DNA of 64,000 nucleotides, from the NCBI GenBank assembly GCA_010279815.1, contig QEOQ01000316.1:1270345-1334344 (forward strand). Reading direction: 5' to 3'. Source of the DNA: Brachionus plicatilis. Its lineage: Eukaryota; Rotifera; Eurotatoria; Ploima; Brachionidae. Shown in pieces: positions 50,501 to 62,100 of this stretch. The notes under the pieces were generated by a model. The model saw only the letters and a list, made by a program, of their open reading frames with translations, did not search any database and was not told where the DNA came from. The position numbers were made by a program, and so were the translations under genes. The first letter of the stretch is position 1. Each line of letters opens with the position of its first letter.

Positions 50501-53500
50501 TATAGAATACTAAATTGATTCACTAAAAAATGCTATTTTTTAGCTTTCAATGTTTTTCCATTTTTGGGGAAGTAATATAATTAAGCTAAATATAATTAAT
50601 TTACGTATATTTACGCAAATATAGTAATTAAATGATAATTTCAACAGTGTAAATAGTTTTGTTTTAATACAGGCCAAAATATGGTATTGTGAATTTTAGT
50701 ACAAAAAACAAAAAAAAAATATAAAATATACCAAAGCTTTAGTTCTTAAAGACCAAAACATTTTTTGTAAATTGTAGCATCTGATACATCCTTTGTACCA
50801 CCAACATACTGATTCTGCAAAACTCTGCAAAAAATCTTCAAAATTGAGAACATTGTGAATCTTAGTACAAAAGACAAAAATAAAATATAAAATACGTCAG
50901 AGCTTTAATTCAAACCAACCAAAGCATGTTTTATAAATTGTAGCAACTGATACATCCTCTGTACCACCACTTAAAGTCGAGTCGGATTTTTTTAATATCC
51001 CAAATTCACAATTTTCTCAATTTTGAAGATTTTTTGCAGAGTTTTGCAGAATCAGTATGTTGGTGGTACAAAGGATGTATCAGATGCTGCAATTTACAAA
51101 AAATGTTTTGGTCCTTCAGAACTTAAGCTTTGTATATTTTATATTTTGTTTTTGTTTTTTGTTCTAAAATTAACAACGCCCCAGCATATAACGTAATTAT
51201 CCGAATTTATTGACATGTATTCAAAATTGAGCATTGTTTTTAAAAAAAATAAAAATTCATTATTAATGACATGTAATTAAATGTGAAAAAATTTAAAATT
51301 ATCAAATATGGTTTCAGCTTTTATAGAATTCAATTATGTTTTAAATCTGAAATCAAAAATAAATTAATATTAAATTTTTTAAATTTTTACCATTTTTTTA
51401 AATCTTCATTTTATTAAACCTAAAAAAATTCTTAATTTTATGTAAGTCTTTATTTTTTACCAAAAATTAAGTAAAAAATGGTAAAAATTAAATATTAATT
51501 TTGGCTTAATTTTTTTAATGATTTGAGAATTGACCTTCCTGTCAATGAGCCTCATGAAACCGGGTGTATTTTTTAAAAAAAATTTACTTGTTCCTATTCT
51601 AAGACATGTCGAATAAATTGAACATTGCTCTTTTAAAAACAGTGTTCATTTTTTAGTGACATGTCACTAAATTCGGATAATTACGTTAAAAAGATTCAAT
51701 TTAATTCTGCTTCAGAACAATTAAATCGAAAAAATAAGAAATATTTAAACTTCAATTCAATAATACATTTTATTTATTTTTTTCAAAATGAAGAAGATTT
51801 CTTAGTTAAACTAACTAGATACCGAACAAAAGAACTAAGACATTTAACAGTTTTAGATTTTTTTCTATTTTGAGTTCAAGAATAGATAACCTTAAGCAGA
51901 AATTTATTTAAAATTAAAAAAAAATTCAAATTAAATTTCTAAAATCAAAATGTACAATTAAAATTTAAATAAATTTTATTTTCGGAAAAAATAATCAGCA
52001 CAAGAATTTTCTTCCAGAAAAGCTTAGGACAACGCAAATCGATTTGTATTTTTTAAATAATTAAAAATAAAAATAATTGAAAAAATTTACTTTTTTTCTT
52101 TGTTTTTTATTCAAAAGATCTAGCTCAAAATCATCGTCCGATTCGCTTTCATCACCAATTATTTGCGTTTCAGAATTTGACAGATCCCTATTGTTACCAA
52201 TTATTTCGTCAAATTCAGAATCATCCGAATAGTTTGCTTTATTGACTTCAGTTGTGTCTGGAAAAGAGCAGCTCAAGTCTTTTATTACTTTAGTATTCTG
52301 TAAATTACCAAAATTTGAATTAAATAAAAAAAAATTAATATTTTAATTTGATATTTGATTTTACTTTTTTCTTTGCTAAAAAACTTTCATCGGAATTGTA
52401 GCTTGTGGATTTTTTGTGTCCACTAGTTTTTATAATTGATGCTTCATCGAATCTTAGTCTTTTTTTTCCACTCGAACCAAAATTAATAGATTTTGCCGAA
52501 GTTTTTTTAATCGATGTATTTGGGCTGAGGTCCCCGAATAGACTAAATAAAGTCGATTTCATGTCAAATAAATCACAATTTTCTTCATTCTTTACTTGAG
52601 TAGCATCAAGTAAATTTAGAGCTTGAGTCATGCCAACCATAGACACACTATTGCTAGTAAAATTAAAATCATTTTCAATTTTTTGACTTAAATCAACAGG
52701 TGAATAGGAAATGTGATTTGTTTTTTTTAGTATTGATCTTGGTGTACTTGAATTTTGAATTGGCATTGTCGAAGATGGACTCGCCAATTTCGCCTCTGCA
52801 TCCCTGATTTGTCCGACTAACTTATTCCCAGGCTTCATGTTCTCACTAATTGTTTCATCAACACAAAATTTAGACATCATGTTCACATCATTCAAATACT
52901 TAAGATCATCGTCTTCATCGTCTTCATCGTCCATGAACAAATCATTTAAAGTTGTTTCCTTGGGACTTTTATCCTCCACCACAAAGACTGTGTCATCCAC
53001 AATCATTTCAGGAACATTAGGGACACACTTGTCACTTGTTTCTGGCTCAGTCTCCTCTTCACTATCTGATATTCCATCCATTAAATTTATGTAGAACTTT
53101 TCGAATTTATCTATCAAACTAGAATTTTCAACACTATTGCTTATATTTAGACTTGTCTCTTTGGCAAGCATGAAATCGTCCTCGTCAGTTTGCCAAAGAT
53201 TGATACACTCGGCTAAATTGAAAGATTCTGGCAACATTTCCTCGTTTTCTTTGCCTGTTTTACTCAAACATTTGAAGAGTTTTTTAAAATTTGGCGGATC
53301 TGGGACCAATTTTTGTTTGTCCAAAATATCTGAGTCCAATTTGGTGCTTTTAATGCCAAGTGTGTTGGATTCATTGAAGAGTTTTAGCTGAGTGGTATTG
53401 TGTGGAGTTTTGGTCAAAGATTGATTGGTTGTGTGAACATCCAGGTCCAAATCCAAATCTGGTAATTTTTGTGAGCTGAACGAGTCTTCGTCTTGGTCAA

Positions 53501-56500
53501 CTGTTGAATTTCTTTTACTCTTTCGAGTTTTTTTTTTAGGCTGCTCGGTCTCATCTAATTTTGACTTTTTTTTGCTCTTACTCTTTTTGTTCTCTTTTTC
53601 TTCGCCAGCCTCAGCTTCTTCGTTCGGCACTACAATTTTCATTTTGTGACACCTAGGTCGGTGTCCCTTTGGAATCATTAGCGGATTGTTTTGATAAAAT
53701 TGGAAGTTCTTTTTTCCATTTAGAATGAATTTGTACATGCTTTTTTTCTTGGACAAACTGGTGATATAAGATTGTTCTTCTTTTCCCTCGGTCAAAAGAA
53801 CCACAATGCGGCCTTCGCGCTTTCGTCCTGTTCTACCCATTCGCTGAATTAGACGAATGGGACTCTTCTGAGAGTCGTAGTTTATGATCAAATCTACTTC
53901 GCCAATATCAAGACCCTCTTCTCCCACACAAGTCGAGACCAAAGTGTTGAAACCGCCATCGCGAAATTTTTTGACAACTTCCAGTTGTTCTTTTTGTGTG
54001 ACTGACTTTCGACTGCCACCTGATGCCTGACCAACAAACTGCATTGGTTTTATTTCTTCATGATCGGACAGCATTTCAGTAATTTCATAAACACTCTCTC
54101 TGTACTGAGAAAATATCATCACTCTGGTATCGTCTTAATTAAGCTTAGCCATAGATTTAAAATAAAAATTTTAATTTTAAACTAAATTTTATTTACTTTT
54201 TCCAAATTTTTTAAAATGTTCCAAAATTACTTCTTCAAGCTTTAAAAGTTTTGGATGTCGCATACTTCTTGGCACTGGTTTGGACCTGAACAAATTTTTT
54301 TTTCTTTTTTAACTTAAAATTTAATTTTTTAGAATTTACTTTTGATCAAAAACTTCCTTAAATTTTTCATAATAATCGGCCATTTCAGCTACAGTGCCAA
54401 TTTCGGTTCTAATCTTGTGTTGCTGAGCGGCCGATTTAGTCCCATCAGTATTTTCTACACAGCTTTTTAAAAACATGTAAAAAGACTTGACACCGTATTG
54501 AATTAGCAATTCAAGAGCGTGTACCAGAGTGACCAAGATAGCAAGATCGCTTTCGATTAAGCCAGCCCGTCTTGAGTCCATACTGGGTGCTACATTTTTT
54601 CTAAAATCATCTCTACGCGTTAAAATGGCAAATTTGTGCAAGCTGCCTGGATCACGCACACTCAACACTCGGTTTACTTCAAGTCTTTTCAAAGGACCAG
54701 ATATAACCTAATAAAAAATATGTTTTATTATTCTTTTTATGCCATGTGCCAACTGATTAACTAGAATTTCTAATATTTCACCAGTCTTAGTTGATGAATA
54801 TAAAAAACATTTTATTTCTTTTTTTTAATTTAAATCAAAAATAAATTACTATTAAATTTTTGCCATTTTATTTATCTTCATTTTATTAAGCCTTATTTTT
54901 TACCAAAAATTAAGTAAAAAATGGTTAAAAAGTAAATATTTTAAGATAAAATTGTTGCTCAATTTTTTTTTAATGATTTGACAATTGACCTTCCTCATCG
55001 GTGAAAATTTATTTTTCTTTTTTTACTTAAATAGAAAAGAGATTTGATTATTTTTATTAACTTAGTATTTCAAACTTACTTATAAACCTTTTTTAAATAA
55101 TTTTTATATATTTTTTTAATCTAATTATCTAATTCCTATTTCAAAGTTCATTTGAAAAATTTCGTCTCTAGTAGATTGATATTTTCATTAGCTTGAGCGA
55201 ATGCTTCTCAAACTACTTTAATAAAACTTAAAATATTTACTTTTTTTACTCTTTTTTACCATTTTTTTACTTAATGTTACTACAATGTAGCATTTTACGT
55301 AAAATTTCGCCATTAGTTTAAGTTTATTATAATGAATATTTAAAAAATGCTGAGGTATAACCAAATAGGCCAAAAATCCTTTTTTTTAGGTTCTTTTTTA
55401 ATTTGCGGTAAGTTATTTTTATTGAATAGCAAATTTTTATAAAGTCCCTTTAATTTTTTCCAAAAGTCATTTTGTCAAAAAAATGCTTTATTTGGCTCTA
55501 AAATTGCTGAAAATCAGCGTCAATCATAATTTGAAAATTTTACAGATTATTTTAAATTTTTTAAAGCTAGTTAAATTATGTTTAATTAATATTTTCAACA
55601 TGATTAAGAGAGATAAACATAATACTAAACATGAAGGCCATGGAATATAGAAATATAATGTTTTTCATTAGAAATTTTAGTAAAAGTTTCATTAATCCTG
55701 GATAAAAGATATTAAATCGGTCTTATTTATTAACTTTTTGAAGAACAAAAAATGTCTTATATAAAAAATAAATACCTTATAGTATGCATTTCTTATTTTT
55801 AATATTTCATCACTCAAAGACAACACATATTTGTCAACTGTTCTATTATTGCTGTACTGTTGAATATCTATTGAATCATCACTTCTAAGCTCAATATGAG
55901 ATATTAACAATTTATTGATGACATTTTGAACTGCTTTTATGTCACTACCGGGCGTAGCTGTCAAAGCTATGATCCGAAAATTTTTATTTGACTCACTTAT
56001 TGACTCAATAACTTTACAAAAAGCATAGTCGCCTAGAGCTTTATGAGCCTCGTCTATTACAACACATTTTATTAAATCAGAATCAACAGTTCCTCTCAAT
56101 ATGTCATTTGAAATTACTTGCGGAGTTAGAAAAAACACTCTTTTTGTATTCCAAAGTAGTTTGCGTTTTTCAGGCGCCATTTGGCCTGTCATCGATGTCA
56201 TGTCATTTTTTGGTATACCAACTATTTGGTAGCAAGCATCAGATTGCTGATTTACCAGAGGTTTAGTTGGAGCCATGAATATAGTCTTTCCCAATGGATA
56301 CCAGCGGTAAAAATTGTACATGACAACAGCGGCAATAAATGTTTTTCCCATTCCTGTCGGCAGCACGACCATCGTATTTTTGTGCAAGCACTGTTCCACA
56401 ATACTGAACTGATATGAACGCATTGGTTGGTTTTCATTGACCGGATAAATCCACACTGATCCAGAGTTAAAATCAAATCCGGTAGTGTCCGTGAATTGGG

Positions 56501-56825
56501 TTGATTGAAGAGCATTTTCATCTATTCCGAGTGTGAGCTTTTCTCCTGTATTGTCTTCATCTATCGTGGTAGTGTTAGCTTTAGAGATGTTTTGGAGATC
56601 GTTGACAGTTTGATTCACCGAGTAGTTGGCTAAAAATGTATCAGTTGAATTAACTAGCTCAAAATCATCATCTTGAACCATTGCAACATCATCAGTGTCA
56701 GGCATCTTTATGGGTTCAGATACAGATGTCTTCGAATTGTTGGGTTTCCAACATTGGAACAATGTCTTTTGGAGGTTATCTGAAGATGGTGCTTGTCGTA
56801 TCAGTTTTTGATTCGATTTTTTCAT
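47540..56825 (-). CDS. FANCM: FANCM, Fanconi anaemia DEAH translocase
   Basis: Thirteen exons join in phase into 1714 aa: 55776-56825, 54340-54707, 54197-54285, 52365-54133, 52091-52297, 49879-50005, 48964-49826, 48858-48914, 48213-48330, 48048-48156, 47921-47997, 47672-47900, 47540-47621. The N-terminal motif KTLFQCW matches the family's TLFQTW. The SF2 helicase has LPTGMGKT, VVIDEAHKALG, TATPGSD, STCVGEEGLDIGEVDLI and QRMGRTGRKREGR. In exon 4, INLMDGISDSEEE corresponds to the MM1 region. The EEAVLSGEDSED...SFVDTKELS and DIFSQMPTQD...DSFCV blocks precede the C-terminus. The C-terminus has the ERCC4-like domain (IQSGIGCDFIISQRNAVLRFKWSE) and tandem helix-hairpin-helix (LPNLSIINSLYLCKNF, SLEELKSKGKMNDRKARKLLRFL). 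The ERKxxxD nuclease motif is degenerate, as in animal FANCM. FANCM remodels stalled forks and anchors the FA core. Confidence 0.93.
50689..51173. repeat. inverted repeat with an internal direct copy, in a FANCM intron
   Basis: Left arm 50689-50850 and right arm 51014-51173 are near-perfect reverse complements of about 160 bp. GATTCTGCAAAACTCTGCAA on the left pairs with TTGCAGAGTTTTGCAGAATC on the right. Between them, 50851-50975 is a diverged direct copy of the outer part of the left arm (TAGTACAAAA, TGATACATCC and TGTACCACCA are shared). Non-coding; intron 5 of FANCM. Confidence 0.85.
51189..51688. mobile_element. 500-bp MITE with about 30-bp terminal inverted repeats, in a FANCM intron
   Basis: It begins TAACGTAATTATCCGAATTT and ends AAATTCGGATAATTACGTTA, with TGACATGT/ACATGTCA following inside each end. 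Secondary ACATGT boxes repeat within both arms. No transposase ORF. TA at the outermost base pairs would fit a Tc1/mariner-type target site. The interior at 51389-51548 is repeated at 54863-55003. Confidence 0.85.
54790..55010. mobile_element. second, decayed copy of the FANCM-intron MITE interior
   Basis: TTTACCAAAAATTAAGTAAA followed by AAATGG, then TTAATGATTTGACAATTGAC and CTTCCT, matches 51455-51543 in order. AAATCAAAAATAAATTA and ATCTTCATTTTATTAA match just upstream. It lies in the longest intron (54708-55775) between the first two FANCM exons; its terminal repeats are not visible. Confidence 0.7.
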
Positions 56826-56907
56826 TATTTTTTAACACTTAAATTTTTTATTATGATTTGAAAAAAAATTACAATTCATTTATTCAAAAATTTTAAATTT
56901 TTAAAAA
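56826..56907. promoter_or_regulatory. 82-bp divergent promoter FANCM / micro-gene
   Basis: Only 82 bp of A/T-rich sequence separate the FANCM ATG (minus) from the ATG of the predicted small gene (plus). If both are real, they must share a bidirectional promoter. Confidence 0.3.
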
Positions 56908-57206
56908 ATGTCTAGCTCAAAATTTAAGTCTTTGAAAAGAATTTTTTTAAAGTTTGTTACGGCTTTTAAATAAAATTTAATTTAAATAAATAAAATTATT
57001 GAAAAGGCCTCAAAAAGTTGGTTATCTTAACCGTAAATCATGAGGTTTAAATTTTTTTTTGAAAAATTTTATTATTTTGTACATTTAATATTTTTTACGG
57101 ACTTAAAAAAATTAAATTACAAAAAGTTCGAAAAGGGCACAGAAAGAAAATTTCTGAATCAGACAGCGAAGAGCCACTTGAACAAGAAGCTGAAAATTCA
57201 GGATGA
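56908..57206 (+). CDS. possible 49-aa micro-protein gene
   Basis: Three exons with GT-AG borders, 56908-56951, 57007-57032 and 57127-57206, join in phase into 49 aa. The peptide starts MSSSKFKSLKRIFLK, is basic in the middle (RKGHRKK) and ends in an acidic tail (ISESDSEEPLEQEAENSG). The last exon shows real coding character against the A/T background. The first two exons rest only on splice-site phase. Not recognised. A longer gene sharing the last exon is also possible. Confidence 0.35.
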
Positions 57207-57889
57207 ACTTTAATACAGAAATAAAGGAAGAATATGTACAAAAAACAAAAGCTTTCGTAATAGATTAAAAAATTACTAAGTCTTAGTATAATCATCGGTT
57301 GACATTTATAAAAACGAAAGCGAAAACGATATTTTTTAATTAATAAAAATTTACACTATTAAAATTTTTGTGAATAAAAATTTAATAAAAAAATATTTTA
57401 CTATTTTAGCAAGGAAATTTATTTATGAATATAATTCCGTTTTTGGGATATTGAATGATTTATATCTAATGGAACAAGTAAAATTTTAAATCTTGAATTA
57501 AGTAAAAAATTAATATAATTTGAAAAAAATTCTAATTAAATCTAAATTTTCTTATACGTTAAATGATTTAACTTAAATCATTTATTGAAAAGTTTTTTAA
57601 TATATCTGTGAGAAATTTTAGCAAATTTATTCCCAACTTCAGTCCTCCTTAGGACATTTGTTAATTCTAGATAAAAAATAATATCTAAATAATATAACTC
57701 AAATGTCTAATCAATAATTATTAAATGCTGAGGTTTAGATTGATATTAGATTTGATGTTCGTTTTGAATTAAAATAGATATATATTTTTTAAAATTTTAT
57801 TAAAAAAATTACGAACAAAAATAATTTTTTTGTTTTTGAGGTTTTATAAACGGCAGACAATATAATTGTATAGAAAAAAAGAAAAAAAT
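57207..57889. other. intergenic, nothing recognised
   Basis: 0.7 kb of A/T-rich sequence between a plus-strand and a minus-strand 3' end. Confidence 0.5.
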
Positions 57890-58699
57890 TTAAAAAGATA
57901 ATTTTGTTCTAGTGGTAAATTTGGATTTTGAATTGGTTTTGGTTTCTTCCCAAGTTTTGGATTTGCGTCTAAAATATTTCATCTCATTTCTGTAAGAATC
58001 GTTCAACATGGGCATGTAACTTTTAGGTTCACACATATGTAGGTAATTTTCATAAAACGATTTATATCCTCCTTCCAACAGATATATTTCAGGATAATAA
58101 AGATTCGGATAGCAATGTTTGTTAATCAAACGATCCATTTCTCTGATATCTCTCATCAACTTTGGTCCGCGCTCGATTGAGAATTCACAGTGAAAAATCA
58201 AAACTACCCGTTTTCCTTTATCACAAGCTATGGGCTCATTGAATAATTTTTTGACTAGCATTTCTTTTTCAAAGCTACTCTGAGCATTGATTATGTGTCC
58301 CCCATTGTATTCATAGGGATATCTGGCATCCAGGATCAAATATTTCGCAATGAGCTCATCAAACTTTCCATTGATTAAATCTACCAGAGTTTTTGCATCA
58401 ATCGAGGCCAAATCTTGGTGTTTACTTTTGCTTAATGTGGGCAGAGTGTGATATGTTGACATGTCACCAATAAGTCTATCATTGGAATAGAATTTTTGTT
58501 CGCTTTGGGTGATTAGTTTTGGCGATTTGGGGCAGAAGTCCGAGTCCAGTTTGTCATAATCAAAGGAAAGCTCATCCGTAAAGGTGTCTTGACTGTCAAT
58601 CGAATGGTCGGAAAAATTGCTACCACATGAGTTTTGGTCAATGTAAGCAAAAGATTCAGGTGAATTAAATTGGAAACTTTTTTTTATATTTTTATTCAT
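57890..58699 (-). CDS. CDC25: CDC25-type dual-specificity phosphatase
   Basis: Intronless, 269 aa. The first 75 residues are Ser/Asp-rich with several SP sites and form a much shorter regulatory region than in vertebrate CDC25s (over 400 aa in total). RLIGDMSTYHTLPTLSKSKHQDLASI opens the rhodanese-like catalytic domain. LILDARYPYEYNGGHI is the CH2 motif, and FHCEFSIERGPKL at about residue 170 is the HCx5R catalytic loop. The end LHMCEPKSYMPMLNDSY...RRKSKTW corresponds to the CDK-docking C-terminus. CDC25 removes the inhibitory phosphates of CDK1/2 to trigger mitosis. Confidence 0.95.
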   Translation of the reverse strand: MNKNIKKSFQFNSPESFAYIDQNSCGSNFSDHSIDSQDTFTDELSFDYDKLDSDFCPKSPKLITQSEQKFYSNDRLIGDMSTYHTLPTLSKSKHQDLASIDAKTLVDLINGKFDELIAKYLILDARYPYEYNGGHIINAQSSFEKEMLVKKLFNEPIACDKGKRVVLIFHCEFSIERGPKLMRDIREMDRLINKHCYPNLYYPEIYLLEGGYKSFYENYLHMCEPKSYMPMLNDSYRNEMKYFRRKSKTWEETKTNSKSKFTTRTKLSF

Positions 58700-58937
58700 T
58701 TTATCTAAATTTTATTGAAAATAAAGTGAAAAAAAGTTTGTTTTTATACCTGTCTGAAAGGTGTATATGGGCTAATTGAATAAATTAATTAAACTAATTT
58801 AACTAATGCTATTACTAACATGATTTTTTACACATTGAAATTTCCTGAACGAACCGGAATGAATATTTATAACTATTTTTATTGACATAAAGTTTTTGTT
58901 AAGTTGTCAATTTGGCCAAGTTTTATCGGTGAATAAA

Positions 58938-59129
58938 ATGGACAACTTCAATTGCAAGACTAGAGAATTGGACAAAAATGATATCCCTCGGCGAAGACTT
59001 ATCGAACAAAGCGGCTGTAATATCCTGGCCAAATATTATAGCTGTAATTTATTAGACTTCAAGCTGTTTAACAAAAAAAAAAGAAGTTTAACAATTTTCT
59101 CAGTTATATCTGACAGTTTATATCGGTAG
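58938..59129 (+). pseudogene. orphan N-terminus resembling an inward-rectifier K+ channel (Kir)
   Basis: A 63-codon frame from ATG 58938. PRRRLIEQSGCNIL resembles the conserved cytoplasmic N-terminus of Kir channels (RRR-L-x-K/E-x-G-x-CN), and LLDFKLFNKKKRSLTIFSVI sits where the slide helix and first membrane segment (LVDLxWRWxLLIF) would be. The frame stops at 59129, and no pore or GYG filter follows in the next 5 kb. It is either a pseudogene fragment or a first exon whose partners lie elsewhere. The family call is tentative. Confidence 0.35.
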
Positions 59130-62100
59130 CGTTGAAACCAGATGATATTTATTACCTTTAAATGTATAATTATCTAATGTAATTTAAACTATTTATAACT
59201 TAATTGTTTAATTGTGGTTTTATGGCTTCGATAAGTGAAGAAAATATTTGTACCTTTACAAAAAAATGCATTCAATCTATAGATGAACAAATCCGCTATC
59301 GCACCTATCCATGTATCATATCATGAATTCAATTCGAATGAAACGTTTTTTTAATTTGAACAAATTTCAACAAAATTTGGTGCTAATTTAATTAGACTGT
59401 TTCAACAATTTAGAGGCTTTTTTTCTTTAATATTGATTGCCGGTGCTATGTTTTTTGAAAATAAAATCACATATTTTTTTATACTTTAATTTTTTTTCAA
59501 TGTAGAAAACTAGGGTTTGATTAATTTTTTAAAGTTCCCGATTTTTGTATGAAATTACTACCCTTTATTAGAAATTTTATCTATTTCGATTTTCTCATTT
59601 ACTATAATTGCATTTTTAGTTTTTTTTCCAATATTTCAATTTTTTAAAGCTCGCTACAGATAAGCAAACAAATAAATATTAATTTGCCTCTTTATTTAAT
59701 TAATTCTAGATCGTAGGCCATTTGAACGATACGGGTCCATAGTGTAACCACTAACTTACTATTACTTCTTTTTTCCCCGAAACCTCAACTAGTTAAACAC
59801 CCTTTACCTGTCACTTCCTATTTGAATTAGCCTTTTTTTCTTTTTATTATTGTACTTTTCCTTTATTTTTAAATTTATTTATATTTTTTAGATTCTTTAT
59901 TTTTTTTTTGATATCTTTTGTATTCAAATTAAATTTTATTACATTATTATTGGATTCCTTTCTATAATTTAATAATTGTACATTAACAAAAAAAAAAGTT
60001 TTGTGAAATTCAGTACACCGAACAGGTTCTAGAACCTGTCATTCATTGATTCAATTTATCTAAACTCATGTACTTTTAGCTTTTTATCTCATTAGATTTA
60101 AATTTTTTTAATTTTAATATTAATTTTAATTCGATTTTTTTAAATCTGAAGGGACTTTTGATCGGTGCAGATAAACTTATTAAATCTTAATAAAGGAGTG
60201 TTTTAAGTTTTTCTTTTTATTTTTTTAATTATTAATCAATGAAGTTATAATAAATAATTTTTTTTTTAAAAACTGAACCTGCTACTGCTTGACATAGGTA
60301 TAAAAATAAATAAATCTTACTGAATATACAAAAGAAAAAAAAAATTTATGGGAAAAAAATTTGATATATAAATAACTGAAGTTTGTTTTTATTAAATTTT
60401 ATTCTAGATTAACCATTTACGTAAATAATTGATTAAAATAAAAAAATTCTGTATTTAAAAATTTAATTTTAGTATTTTAAATTCTCTGATTATCAGACTA
60501 AAAAAGTTCTATTATTTAAATACTTGTTTTTTCAATTGTTTTCTTTATTCATAGAACTTTGTTGTATTTCTTTAAATTTTTTTAAGTATTATCTCCTTTT
60601 TATTCTATTTTATCTAGTAAAATTTTAAACATATTTTTTAAATTTTAACCTGAGCGAGCAAAAATTTTATACAGCATATAAATAAATAAACACAACAATA
60701 ATAATTATTTACATTTTGTTTGCCAAATTTAAATTATCTTTATGATTCGATTTTTTCAAGAAATTCAACAGATAAAAGTTATATTTTAAAATAAATAAGT
60801 TATTATAAATAAAACTGTTTATTTATTTAAATCTTGTTTAAATCTCAATTTTGAAATCAATAAAGATTTTTCTTAAGACTATGTTTGTTTCTTGAAGTAT
60901 CGAAAAATTAAGTGAATATTCACAATATTTTTTGATACCTAAATATTTTAATACAATTCATTGTTTATCTTTTTTTCTGAAATTAATCTTAATAGTTTAA
61001 AATAATATTCAAAAAAAGGTTTTAATTGATTGCTTTTTTTGTAATCTTGAAATTATGAAAAAAATCGATCAAGTTTAATTTAATTTTACCTTAAAATTTA
61101 TACCATTTGAAAGAATCACAAAAAATTATTTGTCTCTTTAGATGTTAAAAAATGTTTTTTTTTAACATTTAAAAAGTAACGAGTAGATTATACTTTCTTT
61201 TTAAAAGCCAAATTGAATTTGAGATAAAAATTTTGTGAATTTAAAAAAAATTATTTAAACAACTGTTTGTTTTAATTTTTTAAATATGAAAATAAAATAG
61301 TTTCAATATTAAGACAATTTAAATTTTTTTGTTAATCTAAATTTCAGTCTTTTACTTTCAAATTTTCATTTATATTTTATTTTAAAATGACTTTTTGAAA
61401 TAATTTCTTTTAAATATAAAATTTTTATTTCAATTTCATTTTGGCTTAGAGAGAAGGTTAAATTCACTCTTGAAAGTTTTTGATTCTAGCAAAAATATTT
61501 TTAATATTTAAATAAATGATTTTTTGATTTATTTCAAATGGTTTTTATTAATAAAGCTGTTTTTAAAATTATTTTAATTAAGTACGTTTGAAAAAAAAAT
61601 ACCAATTTTATTTAATAGATTAGAATAAAAAATCAATGTTCTTTAGATTCTTCATCACTTGAATTAAGCTGATCTTAAATTGAAAAATTAAAACAAAAAA
61701 TATAAAATTAAAGTCTTTTGCTGTACTCGAGTGAAATAAAACCTAATTTAAAATAAATCAAAGTTTTTTATCTGTGTATAAAATGATACATTTTTATCGT
61801 TTGAAGATAACTTTTTTAATTAAAAAAACTGGATTTTATTAGATAAGCACTATTCGTTGAATTTTTAAAAATTTAATTAAGGTTTAAATTACTCATGGCG
61901 ACGAATTTATAAGTTTTCAAAATTAGCATTGCATTTTCGGCTTGCTTTTTGTAGTGATATAATGGAACATTTTCTTTGATTTCTTGTCTATATTAGCTTT
62001 GAGAAATTTATGGCAATCAGTATGTGAACATTTTTAAAAATTATAATTTATTTTATAGAATACTAATTTAATTTAATTTCGATTTCGATATATGCGTAAA

